From Cyanobacteria bacterium MH1_Bin12 (GTDB taxonomy: Bacteria > Cyanobacteriota > Cyanobacteriia > Cyanobacteriales > Cyanobacteriaceae): a stretch of 41,526 nucleotides of DNA. Numbering within the stretch: position 1 is the first letter of the stretch; each line of letters starts with the position of its first letter. Both the position numbers and the translations under genes were made by a program. Below, in pieces: positions 1 through 9,287 of this stretch. The notes below the pieces were generated by a model. That model did no database searches. It was not told the origin of the DNA and saw only the letters and a list, made by a program, of their open reading frames with translations. The stretch is taken from the NCBI GenBank assembly GCA_011088145.1, contig JAALKG010000007.1, forward strand, positions 1-41,526, written 5' to 3'.

Positions 1-24
1 TTTTACTTTTTTCTGATTTTTTCT

Positions 25-210
25 TTATATTTGATAATATTTTTGACAATTATTACTCAGAAAGCTTAATATCTTTTTCCTTTCTTCATTCAGATTATTT
101 ATCCATTCTTCTTTCTCTATTTTTATCAAATGTATCCCTTGAAAATATTGAAATATCCATCTTAATGTTGGTCTATTTGTTAATTTATTTACTTGATTTT
201 TTATTTTTTC
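25..210 (-). pseudogene. C-terminal fragment of an IS1634-like transposase
   Basis: Reading the minus strand back from about 210 gives an open stretch of about 61 codons ending at a TAA at 25-27. It contains NRPTLRWIFQYFQGIHLIK, later LNEERKKILSFLSNNCQKYY. This pattern (RPTLRW.FQ.FQGIH, then ERK.IL.FL...C..YY) is what I recall from the extreme C-terminus of IS1634-family DDE transposases in cyanobacteria. An in-frame stop lies directly upstream (211-213) and the sequence then changes into an IS630-like remnant on the opposite strand, so the rest of the gene is missing. It is too short for the ORF track. The family name is from memory of the motif; that it is a broken coding remnant is better supported than the exact family. 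Confidence 0.6.
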
Positions 211-229
211 TTATATCGAATTCAGGTGA

Positions 230-736
230 ACTCAAGCATTAATTGGTAATTTTAAGGTAGCCACAGGGAAAATAATTTGTCCGAGTGTGGGGAATACTCG
301 CACAGAAAAAGATTTTGAAGAACACATCAATAAAACAATAGAAACAGATTCACAAGCACAATGGATATTTATTTGCGATCAATTAAATACACATAAATCA
401 GAAAGTTTAGTCAAGTTGGTAGCACGATTATGCTCGATAAAAGATGAATTAGGAAAAAAAGGAGAATCAGGAATAGTCAAAAGTATGAGTTCCCGAGCCT
501 CATTTTGATCAGATGAAAGTCATCGCATTCGTTTTGTTTATAGGCCAAAACATTGTTCATGGCTCAATCAAATAGAAATTTGGTTTGGGATTTTAGCTCG
601 TCGTTTATTGAAACGTGGCAACTTTATTTCGACGGAAGACTTGAAACAACGTATTCTCAATTTTATTGATTTTTTTAATGAAAATTTGGCAAAACCTTTC
701 CGCTGGACTTATATTGGTAAGCCCTTAATGAAATAA
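230..736 (+). pseudogene. IS630-family transposase remnant (C-terminal half, internal stop)
   Basis: One reading frame runs from about 230 to the TAA at 734-736 with a single in-frame TGA at 506-508. Before the stop it reads ALIGNFKVATGKIICPS and WIFICDQLNTHKS (the second catalytic Asp region, D-x-L-N-x-H). After it comes RPKHCSWLNQIEIWFGILAR, the conserved C-terminal motif carrying the final acidic residue of IS630 DDE transposases. The TGA sits where the family normally has Leu (SF-L-SDESHR), so a TTA to TGA change would explain it. The N-terminal HTH half is missing; upstream lies an unrelated IS1634-like fragment. The track ORF 287-508 is only part of this remnant. It cannot make an active transposase. 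Confidence 0.85.
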
Positions 737-862
737 ATTGAATAATCTCATTTAATTCTGGTGCGGAGTACTAGTGGGATAGATTCTGCTTAAAAAACGA
801 GGAATGATAGAATGTCTAAGTTAGATGAATCGAAATAAATCAAAAAGTAGAAAAACATAACC

Positions 863-1720
863 ATGGCATCAGTAATCCAATGGTATCCCGGACATATAAG
901 TAAAGCGGAAAGACAATTAAAAGAACAATTAAAAAATGTTGATGTCGTGATGGAAGTCAGGGATGCCAGAATTCCCTTAGCTTCTCATCATCCTCAAGTG
1001 AAAGAATGGATTGGTGATCAACCAAGAATTTTGATTCTCAATCGAGAGGACATGATTAGCGACCAACTACAAAAAGAATGGTACGGTTGGTTTAAAATAT
1101 ATGGGGAAACTCCATTTTTTACCAACGCTAAAGATGGAAAAGGGGTTAAAGCTCTCAAAAAGGCTGCTCAATCGGCTAAATCAAAGGTTAATGAGCGTCG
1201 TCGTCAAAGAGGGATGTTACCTCGCCCTGTTCGAGCTGTGGTGATTGGTTTTCCTAATGTGGGTAAATCGGCTTTAATTAATCGCTTATTGAATCGTAAA
1301 ATTGTCGCTAGTGCCAGACGAGCAGGAGTTACTCGACAGTTACAATGGGTGAGGATTTCTAAGGAATTGGAGTTGTTAGATGCCCCCGGTATTATTCCTC
1401 TCAAATTAAACAGTCAGGAAAATGCTGTGAAATTAGCTATCTGTGAAGATATTGGCGATGCGGCTTACGAAAATGAAGATGTTGCCATTGGAATGATTGA
1501 TTTATTGGTCAATTTAGGTAGTGAGTCTATATTAATCGATCGCTACAATTTAGATCCCTTAGATATGTCTGGAGAAGAATATCTCCATCAATTAGCCGAA
1601 ATTAAATATAATAGCGATCGAGAAAGAGTTGCTCGTCAATTATTACATGATTTTCGTAAAGGCTATTTAGGTACTGTTTCTTTGGAACATCCACCCATAG
1701 AAGAAGTCATTCAGAATTGA
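863..1720 (+). CDS. ylqF: Ribosome biogenesis GTPase YlqF/RbgA
   Basis: This is a circularly permuted GTPase that acts in late assembly of the 50S ribosomal subunit in the cytoplasm. The G motifs appear in the order G4-G5-G1-G3, the mark of the YlqF/YawG class: NRED (60-63, in place of NKxD), then GFPNVGKS (P-loop, 129-136), then DAPG (173-176). The N-terminus IQWYPGHISKAERQL and the C-terminal ANTAR-like helical tail are typical, and 285 residues is normal length. The ATG at 863 fits the family N-terminus. The gene is followed after 83 nt by nadD on the same strand and may be co-transcribed with it. The family assignment is secure; the exact role in cyanobacteria is inferred from Bacillus RbgA. 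Confidence 0.93.
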   Translation: MASVIQWYPGHISKAERQLKEQLKNVDVVMEVRDARIPLASHHPQVKEWIGDQPRILILNREDMISDQLQKEWYGWFKIYGETPFFTNAKDGKGVKALKKAAQSAKSKVNERRRQRGMLPRPVRAVVIGFPNVGKSALINRLLNRKIVASARRAGVTRQLQWVRISKELELLDAPGIIPLKLNSQENAVKLAICEDIGDAAYENEDVAIGMIDLLVNLGSESILIDRYNLDPLDMSGEEYLHQLAEIKYNSDRERVARQLLHDFRKGYLGTVSLEHPPIEEVIQN

Positions 1721-1803
1721 GAATTATCTATAAAATCAAGTCATCGGCTCGAAATTTAGATATTAATTTGTCAGTAAAAAATAACCAGTAATCAATCTAT
1801 TCT

Positions 1804-2397
1804 ATGGAAATAGCTATTTTTGGAACAAGTGCAGACCCTCCAACTATAGCCCATCAAAGGATTCTAGCTTATTTAGCTGAACATTATGATTTAGTTGCTG
1901 TTTATGCTTCTAATAATCCTTTTAAGGCTCATACCAGTAATTTAAGGCATCGCGATCGAATGTTGGAGTTATTAATCGAAGAGTTAACTTGTCTCCATTC
2001 TAATATTATATTAGCTCCAGAGATTAGCGATCGACGTACCATTAATACCGTAGCGAAAGTGAAACAAAAATGGGGAGAGGATCATCTATTAACTATGGTA
2101 ATTGGTGGGGACTTGAGCGAACAAATATTTGGTTGGCATCAAGCTGAACAGTTGTGGACAAATCTCAAAGTTTTAATCGTACCCCGTGATGGTTATAACG
2201 TAGACGACAAAATCGTTGAGAAAATTGATCGACATAGTTTAGGTTGCATAGTTGCTCAAGATCAAACTCCTGCATTTTCTTCTACAGACTATCGACGCTA
2301 TCATAATCAAGAATTACTTACCAATTCAGTCCAAAACTATATTAAGGAGAATAATTTGTATTTAGATGGAAAAGAAAGCGGAAGAGATAAAAATTGA
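1804..2397 (+). CDS. nadD: Nicotinate-nucleotide adenylyltransferase (NadD-type)
   Basis: This enzyme transfers AMP from ATP to nicotinate mononucleotide, giving deamido-NAD in cytosolic NAD synthesis. The nucleotidyltransferase motif is GTSADPPTIAH (7-17), a variant of G-T-F-D-P-x-H-x-G-H in which the last H is kept. The C-terminal ATP-binding motif is SSTDYR (159-164), corresponding to ISSTxIR. Length 197 is normal. The last 32 nt overlap the next ORF, a Nudix-type NrtR remnant. NrtR is a regulator of NAD metabolism, so the pairing supports the NadD call. The overlap implies translational coupling in the original operon. Confidence 0.88.
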   Translation: MEIAIFGTSADPPTIAHQRILAYLAEHYDLVAVYASNNPFKAHTSNLRHRDRMLELLIEELTCLHSNIILAPEISDRRTINTVAKVKQKWGEDHLLTMVIGGDLSEQIFGWHQAEQLWTNLKVLIVPRDGYNVDDKIVEKIDRHSLGCIVAQDQTPAFSSTDYRRYHNQELLTNSVQNYIKENNLYLDGKESGRDKN

Positions 2398-2937
2398 TCT
2401 AGCAGATTTCAGAGTAGGAGTGGATAATGTCATTTTTTCCGTAGACATAAACAAAAATAAATTGTTAGTCTTATTAATAGAGGAAAAACAATCATCTTCT
2501 ATTCAATCATGGAGTTTACCCAGCACTTTAGTTCAACAAGGAGAGTCTTTAGAAGAAGCGGCACAACGCATCCTCGCCGAAAAAATAAAAGTTGAAAATC
2601 TTTATCTAGAGCAATTATATACTTTTGGTGGAGTCGATCGTCAATGGCAAGAATCACCTAAAAATATTGCCAAATGCTATTTATCCGTTAGCTATTTTGC
2701 CTTGGTCAGATATGAAGAGGCTGAAATTACTAAAGATATAAAAAGAGCGAACTGGGTAACTCTGGACAGTCTACCAACTTTAACTTTTGATCACGATCGC
2801 ATTGTCGAATATGGTCATCGTCGTTTAAAAAGTAAAGTAGAAAAGCCTGTAAAGGAGCTGGAAGGCCTGCCACCTTGTATAAATTCGATGCCAACGCCTT
2901 CGCTCCCTTTAAAGATAAACCTTTAGTTTTTGTTTAA
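2366..2937 (+). pseudogene. nrtR: Broken NrtR (Nudix-like NAD metabolism regulator), winged-helix part deleted
   Basis: The track ORF (2366-2926) begins with an NrtR-type Nudix domain: FRVGVDNVIFSVD, a degenerate Nudix box (GESLEEAAQRILAEK, lacking the catalytic REx2EE), then YLEQLYTFGGVDR, YFALVRYEEAE and FDHDRIVEYGHRRLKSKVE. In NrtR a winged-helix domain of roughly 60 residues should follow. Here the ORF turns to unrelated residues and stops. From about 2848, however, a second frame reads KGAGRPATLYKFDANAFAP...KDKPLVFV and stops at 2935-2937, which is the characteristic NrtR C-terminus. The gene has therefore lost its DNA-binding domain by an internal, out-of-frame deletion near 2838-2850. 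The remaining 186-residue product could still bind ADP-ribose but should not bind DNA. It overlaps nadD by 32 nt. Confidence 0.82.
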
Positions 2938-3099
2938 TTATTTTAAATCTAAGTAAGCGGCTTCTCTTTGTAATTGCTGAAGCAAACTTTGATCCCCTTT
3001 ACTGCGAGCAACTTCTAAACGATGTTGTAAATTCTTTTTTAAGGTTTCCTTGTGAGTTTGACCTGCTTTGCTTTTTTGACGAGTAAATTTCATAATCAT
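2938..3099 (-). CDS. pirA: PirA-like small PII-interacting protein (53 aa)
   Basis: This gene was too short for the ORF track. The minus-strand ATG at 3099 is preceded by AGGAAAGAA, so this start is favoured over the ATG at 3093. It encodes 53 residues ending at a TAA at 2938-2940, immediately next to the stop of the nrtR remnant (convergent). The core KNLQHRLEVARSKGDQSLL, then QLQREAAYL, matches my memory of small cyanobacterial proteins of the PirA type (HRLExAR.xG...L...LE.E..YL). PirA is known to bind PII and influence arginine synthesis. The N-terminus is basic (KFTRQKSKAGQTHK). That it is a real small gene is well supported by the RBS and the compact helical pattern. The PirA name is moderate and function here is unproven. 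Confidence 0.6.
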   Translation of the reverse strand: MIMKFTRQKSKAGQTHKETLKKNLQHRLEVARSKGDQSLLQQLQREAAYLDLK

Positions 3100-5184
<2,085 letters not shown>

Positions 5185-5221
5185 AATTTTTAATAATAGA
5201 TTACTTAGTCAGTAAAGGAAT

Positions 5222-5249
5222 AATTAACAATTAACTATCAACTATCAAG
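5222..5249 (+). repeat. STRR heptamers (AATTAAC x2, TATCAAC/G x2)
   Basis: Four consecutive heptamers (AATTAAC AATTAAC TATCAAC TATCAAG) in the pyrG-DUF4336 gap. Short tandemly repeated heptamers of this kind are typical of cyanobacterial intergenic DNA. Confidence 0.7.
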
Positions 5250-5265
5250 AAGAGTTGGAAAAATA

Positions 5266-5292
5266 TTGACACAATCCATAATTGGGTACAAT
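5266..5292 (+). promoter_or_regulatory. Candidate promoter of the DUF4336 gene
   Basis: TTGACA (5266-5271) and TACAAT (5287-5292) are separated by 15 nt, about 17 nt upstream of the next ATG (5310). The spacing is short for a sigma-70 promoter and the leader would be very short, so this is only a candidate. Confidence 0.35.
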
Positions 5293-5309
5293 TGAAGTCT
5301 GTATAAATA

Positions 5310-6530
5310 ATGGTGGAGTGTAGTTATAGACTTGTTGTGACTAGAAAAAAAGAACAACAATGGGATTTTTGGTTTTTATTACCAATTTATCCCTATCAAC
5401 AAAGGCAAACCTTAAGAGAAGAAGTTATTTGCGATCGCATTTGGATATTTGAGCAACCTCACGGATTTTTATATGCCATTGTAACAATTCGTATGACAGT
5501 TGTTAAATTAAAACAAGGTGGTCTATTAGTCTATTGTCCTATTGCTCCAACCAAAGAATGTATTAAGTTAGTCAGAGAATTAGAAACAGACCATGGCGAA
5601 GTAAAATATATTATCCATTCCACTGGCTCAGGATTAGAACATAAAATATTTGTTGGTCCTTTTGCTCGTTATTTTTCCTCTGCTCAAGTATGGTGTGTAC
5701 CAAATCAATGGAGTTTCCCCATTAATTTACCCTTACCATGGCTTGGTTTTCCTTGTAAAAGAACCAATATCTTACCGTTAGACTGGCATAAAGCTCCTTT
5801 TGCAGATGAATTTGAATATCATATTGTTGATATTAAACTGAGTGCAGGATCATTTGTTGAACTGGCTTTATTCCATTGTTGTTCTCAAACTTTACTCGTC
5901 ACCGATGCGATTGTTCAAGTACCATCTCAACCTCCTGCCATTATTGAATTAGATCCATTTCCCTTATTATTTCATGCCCGAGAAACAGCTTTAGATAATT
6001 TAGAGAATAATCAGGCTAATCGTTTGAAAGGTTGGCAGAGAATATGTTTATTTGCTTTATATTTCCGTCCGAGTATGATTGATACGACTCCCCTCAAACA
6101 ATTATTCAAGGAAGCAAAACAAGCCCCTGATCGTTCTTTTACCAATTACTTGGGCTTTTTTCCTTTTCGTTGGCAATCCAATTGGTTAAAATCTTTTGAA
6201 GCGATCGTCGATCAAGAAATACCTTTGGTAGCACCGATATTACAAAATATTATTTTACCTCAAGATGTAATTGAGGCTCGTAACTGGGTTAATAAAATAT
6301 CCAAATGGGAAATTGAGCAGATTATTCCTGCCCATTTTAAAGCACCGATACAAACAACATCAGAAGAATTTACTCAGGCATTTAATTTTTTAGAGACAAA
6401 TAACTGTGATCAAAAAAAATACCCTAGTGGAAAAGAACAAATTTTCCGACAGGATAGTTGCTTTATCAAGAAATTAGCATCATTCTTCGTTCGATTAAAC
6501 ATAGCTAAACCATCACCATTGAAAGAATAA
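5310..6530 (+). CDS. DUF4336 domain-containing protein
   Basis: A 406-residue member of the DUF4336 family found in cyanobacteria and plants; its function is not established. Recognised segments are WDFWFLLPIYPYQQRQTLR near the N-terminus, IRMTVVKLKQGGLLVYCPIAPTKEC, VKYIIHSTGSGLEHKIFVGPFARYF, VPNQWSFPINLPLPWLGFP, and the central DPFPLLFHARETALDNLEN with NRLKGWQRICLFALYFRPS. The family resembles the metallo-beta-lactamase fold, but I see no complete HxHxDH set. The last ~40 residues (from about CDQKKYPSGKEQ) are a less conserved tail. No signal peptide is obvious. It is a single gene, 125 nt after pyrG. Confidence 0.85.
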   Translation: MVECSYRLVVTRKKEQQWDFWFLLPIYPYQQRQTLREEVICDRIWIFEQPHGFLYAIVTIRMTVVKLKQGGLLVYCPIAPTKECIKLVRELETDHGEVKYIIHSTGSGLEHKIFVGPFARYFSSAQVWCVPNQWSFPINLPLPWLGFPCKRTNILPLDWHKAPFADEFEYHIVDIKLSAGSFVELALFHCCSQTLLVTDAIVQVPSQPPAIIELDPFPLLFHARETALDNLENNQANRLKGWQRICLFALYFRPSMIDTTPLKQLFKEAKQAPDRSFTNYLGFFPFRWQSNWLKSFEAIVDQEIPLVAPILQNIILPQDVIEARNWVNKISKWEIEQIIPAHFKAPIQTTSEEFTQAFNFLETNNCDQKKYPSGKEQIFRQDSCFIKKLASFFVRLNIAKPSPLKE

Positions 6531-6620
6531 TAGCTCAAAGGATGACTATTCATTCTCCATTCTCAATTGTGATAATTCCTTGTCTGAACAATTGCACTTG
6601 TTTCCCTCCAAGCCCGAAGT

Positions 6621-6695
6621 AACTGCATAAGCTAAAAAATGGGCAACTATAACCTCACAACAAACAACCAAAGAAAATTACAGAGGTTTCCAATT
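6621..6695 (+). promoter_or_regulatory. Conserved promoter/5' leader of curlin-like gene 1
   Basis: AACTGCATAAG...GCAACTATAACCTCACAACA...ACAGAGGTTT recurs almost unchanged upstream of the paralogue at 24748-24823, while sequence further upstream differs. TATAAC at 6648-6653 could be a -10 element, and AGAGG just before the ATG is a plausible RBS. The block therefore spans the core promoter, a leader of roughly 40 nt and the RBS. Confidence 0.6.
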
Positions 6696-7175
6696 ATGAC
6701 TTTCTTATCTATTTCCTACAAAAAAACATTGAACATGACCGTTGCTACCGCTCTAATTATTGGAGGATTAGCGACAATTGTCTCTCCTGCAAAGGCTGAT
6801 AATTATGCGGCATCAAATCAACAAGTTAATCAAGTTGGGGTGGCAGTTGGTCAACATAATTCCGTATTAAATAGTACCGCTCAAGTTAATCTTCAAAAAC
6901 AAACTGGTTTTTTAAATGGTGGTAATAATACAGCTGTTTCTAACACATTGGGTAGTCAAACAGGAGTTGCTAATGGTTTTGGCAATAATGTTAGTAATGG
7001 TTTATTACAAACCAATATCCAACAACAAACCGGCGCAGTGGGATTTGGAAATAACACAGGTATTTCGCAAATGGGTGCAAGTCAAACAGGTGCAGGTATA
7101 GGTTTTGGTAATAATCTACTCAATCAAACCAATCAAATTAATAATCAAACTCAAGTAGATGTATTTGGACTTTAA
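6696..7175 (+). CDS. Secreted curlin-like repeat protein, copy 1
   Basis: The track starts at 6639, but the ATG at 6696 has an RBS (AGAGGTTTCCAATT-ATG) and aligns with the start of the paralogue at 24747; it gives 159 residues. A signal peptide ends at about PAKA-DNY. The mature part is five Gln/Asn/Gly-rich repeats of about 19-24 residues, e.g. TGVANGFGNNVSNGLLQ and TGAVGFGNNTGISQMGASQ. The pattern Q-x-G-x3-G-x-x-N-(T/S)-x-x-(S/N)-x4-Q resembles curlin (CsgA/CsgB) repeats that fold into a beta-solenoid amyloid. There are no cysteines and it ends DVFGL. No curli secretion genes (csgE/F/G) are in the window. Export and a repeat architecture are visible; an amyloid or surface-fibre role is inferred. 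Confidence 0.72.
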   Translation: MTFLSISYKKTLNMTVATALIIGGLATIVSPAKADNYAASNQQVNQVGVAVGQHNSVLNSTAQVNLQKQTGFLNGGNNTAVSNTLGSQTGVANGFGNNVSNGLLQTNIQQQTGAVGFGNNTGISQMGASQTGAGIGFGNNLLNQTNQINNQTQVDVFGL

Positions 7176-7220
7176 AGCCTTACTTGATTCAATATCACTT
7201 TGCTTTTGTTGTTTCGTAAA

Positions 7221-8144
7221 TTATGGTTTACGAGCAATAATTGCACGATGGCGGACACTTGTTGAAACGACTTTAGGAGTTTCAAAGCCTATTTTTGTTA
7301 ATAATGATTCCATATCCAAATTAAAGTACTCATCTAAATAAGGTTCGGTACTTTTTAATAAAGTCAAAACATAACGAGGCATCTTCTTATAGACTTCAGA
7401 TTGAGGATTCATATCCATCATGGCAAAATAGCCACCGCTATCGAGTAATTGATAAGCTTGATTCATAATATCCTCAGCGGCAGATTGAGGTAATTCATGA
7501 AAAATTAAAAAAGCAGAAATCAAGTCATAGGATTGAGGTGCTAAATTACTTGCTTCTGCTGGTGCATGAATCCAACTAATATTTTTATTGTTCTGTTTGC
7601 TTTGATAGTTAGCAACGGCTAAAAAATGAGGGGATAAGTCTAAACCTGAGATATTACTGTCGGGATAAACTTCGTTAAGGGCAAATGTACTCAAGCCGAC
7701 TCCACAGCCGACATCTAATATTTGTTGAGGTTGATCGCCTATTTCTTTTTGTAATACTTTATGATAACTTTGTCTTAGGGTTCGATCGCCATCAGCACTA
7801 GGAGCTTTAGAAAAAATAGTAGAATGGACGGTATAAGCAGCCGATTCTAATTCCCATGCCGCCTGCCAATTCAGATTGCCATTTTCGTAAGCATGAAATG
7901 AAGTGAGGTAATAAGGTGGGTAAGTAAAATCTTTTTTTTCAACCTGAGTTATTTCTGATTGCCAATCGTGATTTTTTAATGTATCGATATTTTCTTGCCA
8001 ATTTACACCAATGAGATTAGCACGTTTTACAATCATTTTACGAGCTTGAGCTTTGGCAAATTCTGACAAAGGTTTAATACTTAGTAATCCATTAATTAGC
8101 TTAGTGGTTAAGTTATTTTCTGGTGTGATGGTCTTAGTATTCAT
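7221..8144 (-). CDS. Class I SAM-dependent methyltransferase
   Basis: A 307-residue protein with a Rossmann-type methyltransferase domain in its C-terminal two-thirds. Motif I is ILDVGCGVGLSTFAL, motif II carries the acidic residue in ISGLDLSPHFLAVA, and later motifs are SYDLISAFLIFHELP and GGYFAMMDMNPQS. The first ~110 residues are helical and specific to this subfamily. The substrate cannot be read from sequence; small-molecule methylation is most likely. It runs convergently towards curlin-like gene 1, with 45 nt between them, and is divergent from the small secreted protein at 8296. Confidence 0.85.
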   Translation of the reverse strand: MNTKTITPENNLTTKLINGLLSIKPLSEFAKAQARKMIVKRANLIGVNWQENIDTLKNHDWQSEITQVEKKDFTYPPYYLTSFHAYENGNLNWQAAWELESAAYTVHSTIFSKAPSADGDRTLRQSYHKVLQKEIGDQPQQILDVGCGVGLSTFALNEVYPDSNISGLDLSPHFLAVANYQSKQNNKNISWIHAPAEASNLAPQSYDLISAFLIFHELPQSAAEDIMNQAYQLLDSGGYFAMMDMNPQSEVYKKMPRYVLTLLKSTEPYLDEYFNLDMESLLTKIGFETPKVVSTSVRHRAIIARKP

Positions 8145-8295
8145 AGTATATTGAAATAGTAAATAGATTATTACTCAACTCGATCGTCATTGATTAATTG
8201 TTACTGAAGAAGAGAACTATTTTTGTTACAAAAAATAAACTTTCTTTTTATCTTTAATAATTGACGTTTGACTAAATAATAACCAGATAATATAA

Positions 8296-8763
8296 ATGAA
8301 TATTTTTAATCTCAATAAAATAACACTTAGAAATAACAAGTTTTTATCGATCGCATTATTACCTATTAGTTTAGGACTGAGTATTATTAATGTCAACTTA
8401 GCATCGGCAAAACCTGTGACCTACGATTTTACCGTCAACGTAGTTAAAGGTTCCTTAAAAGGTAATACCTATAATGGTCATTTTTCCTATGATAATGAGA
8501 CATTAACAGGTAAAGGTAGAGAAACAATTAATGCCCAAAATGGTTTGAAAGTATGTATGAATTTTTTTAACCAGATGCATAGTGAAACTAAAGATGTTGA
8601 CTATCCTCAATATCCCGTTTTAATTTTTAAACAAGGACAACCTGAAACTTTAGATTTTTGGATGGAATCTCGTGAACGTGATATCTGGTGGAATCGTAAC
8701 GGCTGGGAAGTAGAAATATCTCCAAGAGAAAATAGCTCAGAAATAAGCGATTGTAACAAGTAG
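8296..8763 (+). CDS. Small secreted protein of unknown function
   Basis: A 155-residue protein with a signal peptide (hydrophobic FLSIALLPISLGLSIINVNL, cleavage near ASA-KPV). The mature part opens YDFTVNVVKGSLKGNTYNGHFSYDNETLTG, which resembles the beta-rich N-terminal half of many cyanobacterial exported proteins, some of them PEP-CTERM proteins. Here no PEP-CTERM anchor is present. Two cysteines (KVCMNF and SDCNK) could form a disulfide. It is divergent from the methyltransferase, with 151 nt between. TTGACG at 8261-8266 lies upstream but is close to the ATG. Function unknown. Confidence 0.7.
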   Translation: MNIFNLNKITLRNNKFLSIALLPISLGLSIINVNLASAKPVTYDFTVNVVKGSLKGNTYNGHFSYDNETLTGKGRETINAQNGLKVCMNFFNQMHSETKDVDYPQYPVLIFKQGQPETLDFWMESRERDIWWNRNGWEVEISPRENSSEISDCNK

Positions 8764-8869
8764 TCAAAACTGGAATTCTGGAGGCTGAAATGCTAATTGA
8801 GAGAGCATCCCACTTTAGAACTAAGCATAAATACTTGAGAATGGGGAATTATTGAGATAGGAACATCTT

Positions 8870-8922
8870 ACGTTATAGAATTTGTCATCACGACAGTTAA
8901 TTTGGCACGATGACAATAACGT
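8870..8922. terminator. Extended imperfect hairpin between the secreted-protein gene and tRNA-Thr
   Basis: TTGTCATCACG (8882-8892) pairs with CACGATGACAA (8906-8916), with two mismatches or wobbles. The outer arms ACGTTA (8870-8875) and TAACGT (8917-8922) extend it past an asymmetric bulge. It lies where the plus-strand gene ending at 8763 converges with the minus-strand tRNA, so it may end transcription. There is no clear U-tract on either side. Confidence 0.4.
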
Positions 8923-8944
8923 GTCACTGTACATTATATTGATA

Positions 8945-9017
8945 AGCCATCTACCGGACTTGAACCGGTGGCCTCGAGATTACAAATCACGTGCTCTACC
9001 AACTGAGCTAAGATGGC
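8945..9017 (-). tRNA. trnT-UGU: tRNA-Thr (anticodon UGU)
   Basis: The minus strand folds as a complete cloverleaf: acceptor GCCATCT/AGATGGC, D arm GCTC-AGTTGGTA-GAGC, anticodon loop TTTGTAA giving UGU, T arm ACCGG-TTCAAGT-CCGGT. It is 73 nt without an encoded CCA. The anticodon stem CGTGA/TCTCG has one U-U mismatch (29-41). The discriminator base reads U. Confidence 0.95.
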
Positions 9018-9287
9018 ATGGTTAATATAATAGATTGATATCTAAAAAATTACCAAACAGTATACGATTATAACGAATTTATCCTAGGGTTTGTCAAGGT
9101 TATGTTCAAATTAAAATTTACGTTTGGGTAAAGTTAAGATTTTGTATCACTATTTTGGTATTGTACTGCAACGGCTTTATGATAGGATCTACAGACTTCA
9201 GATGTATAATGGTTATGGTGAGTAAATCTTAGAGAGTATTTATTTACATGCCCATTAATCTCACACAAGCAATATTGATAAGTTGAT

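Noticed and set aside
7159-7341. 60-aa plus-strand ORF after curlin-like gene 1
   Set aside because: It overlaps the end of the curlin-like gene and the 3' part of the methyltransferase gene on the other strand; a shadow.
9249-9287. Short ORF MPINLTQAILIS just before the cupin start
   Set aside because: Only 12 codons, no known leader-peptide pattern; it may be chance.
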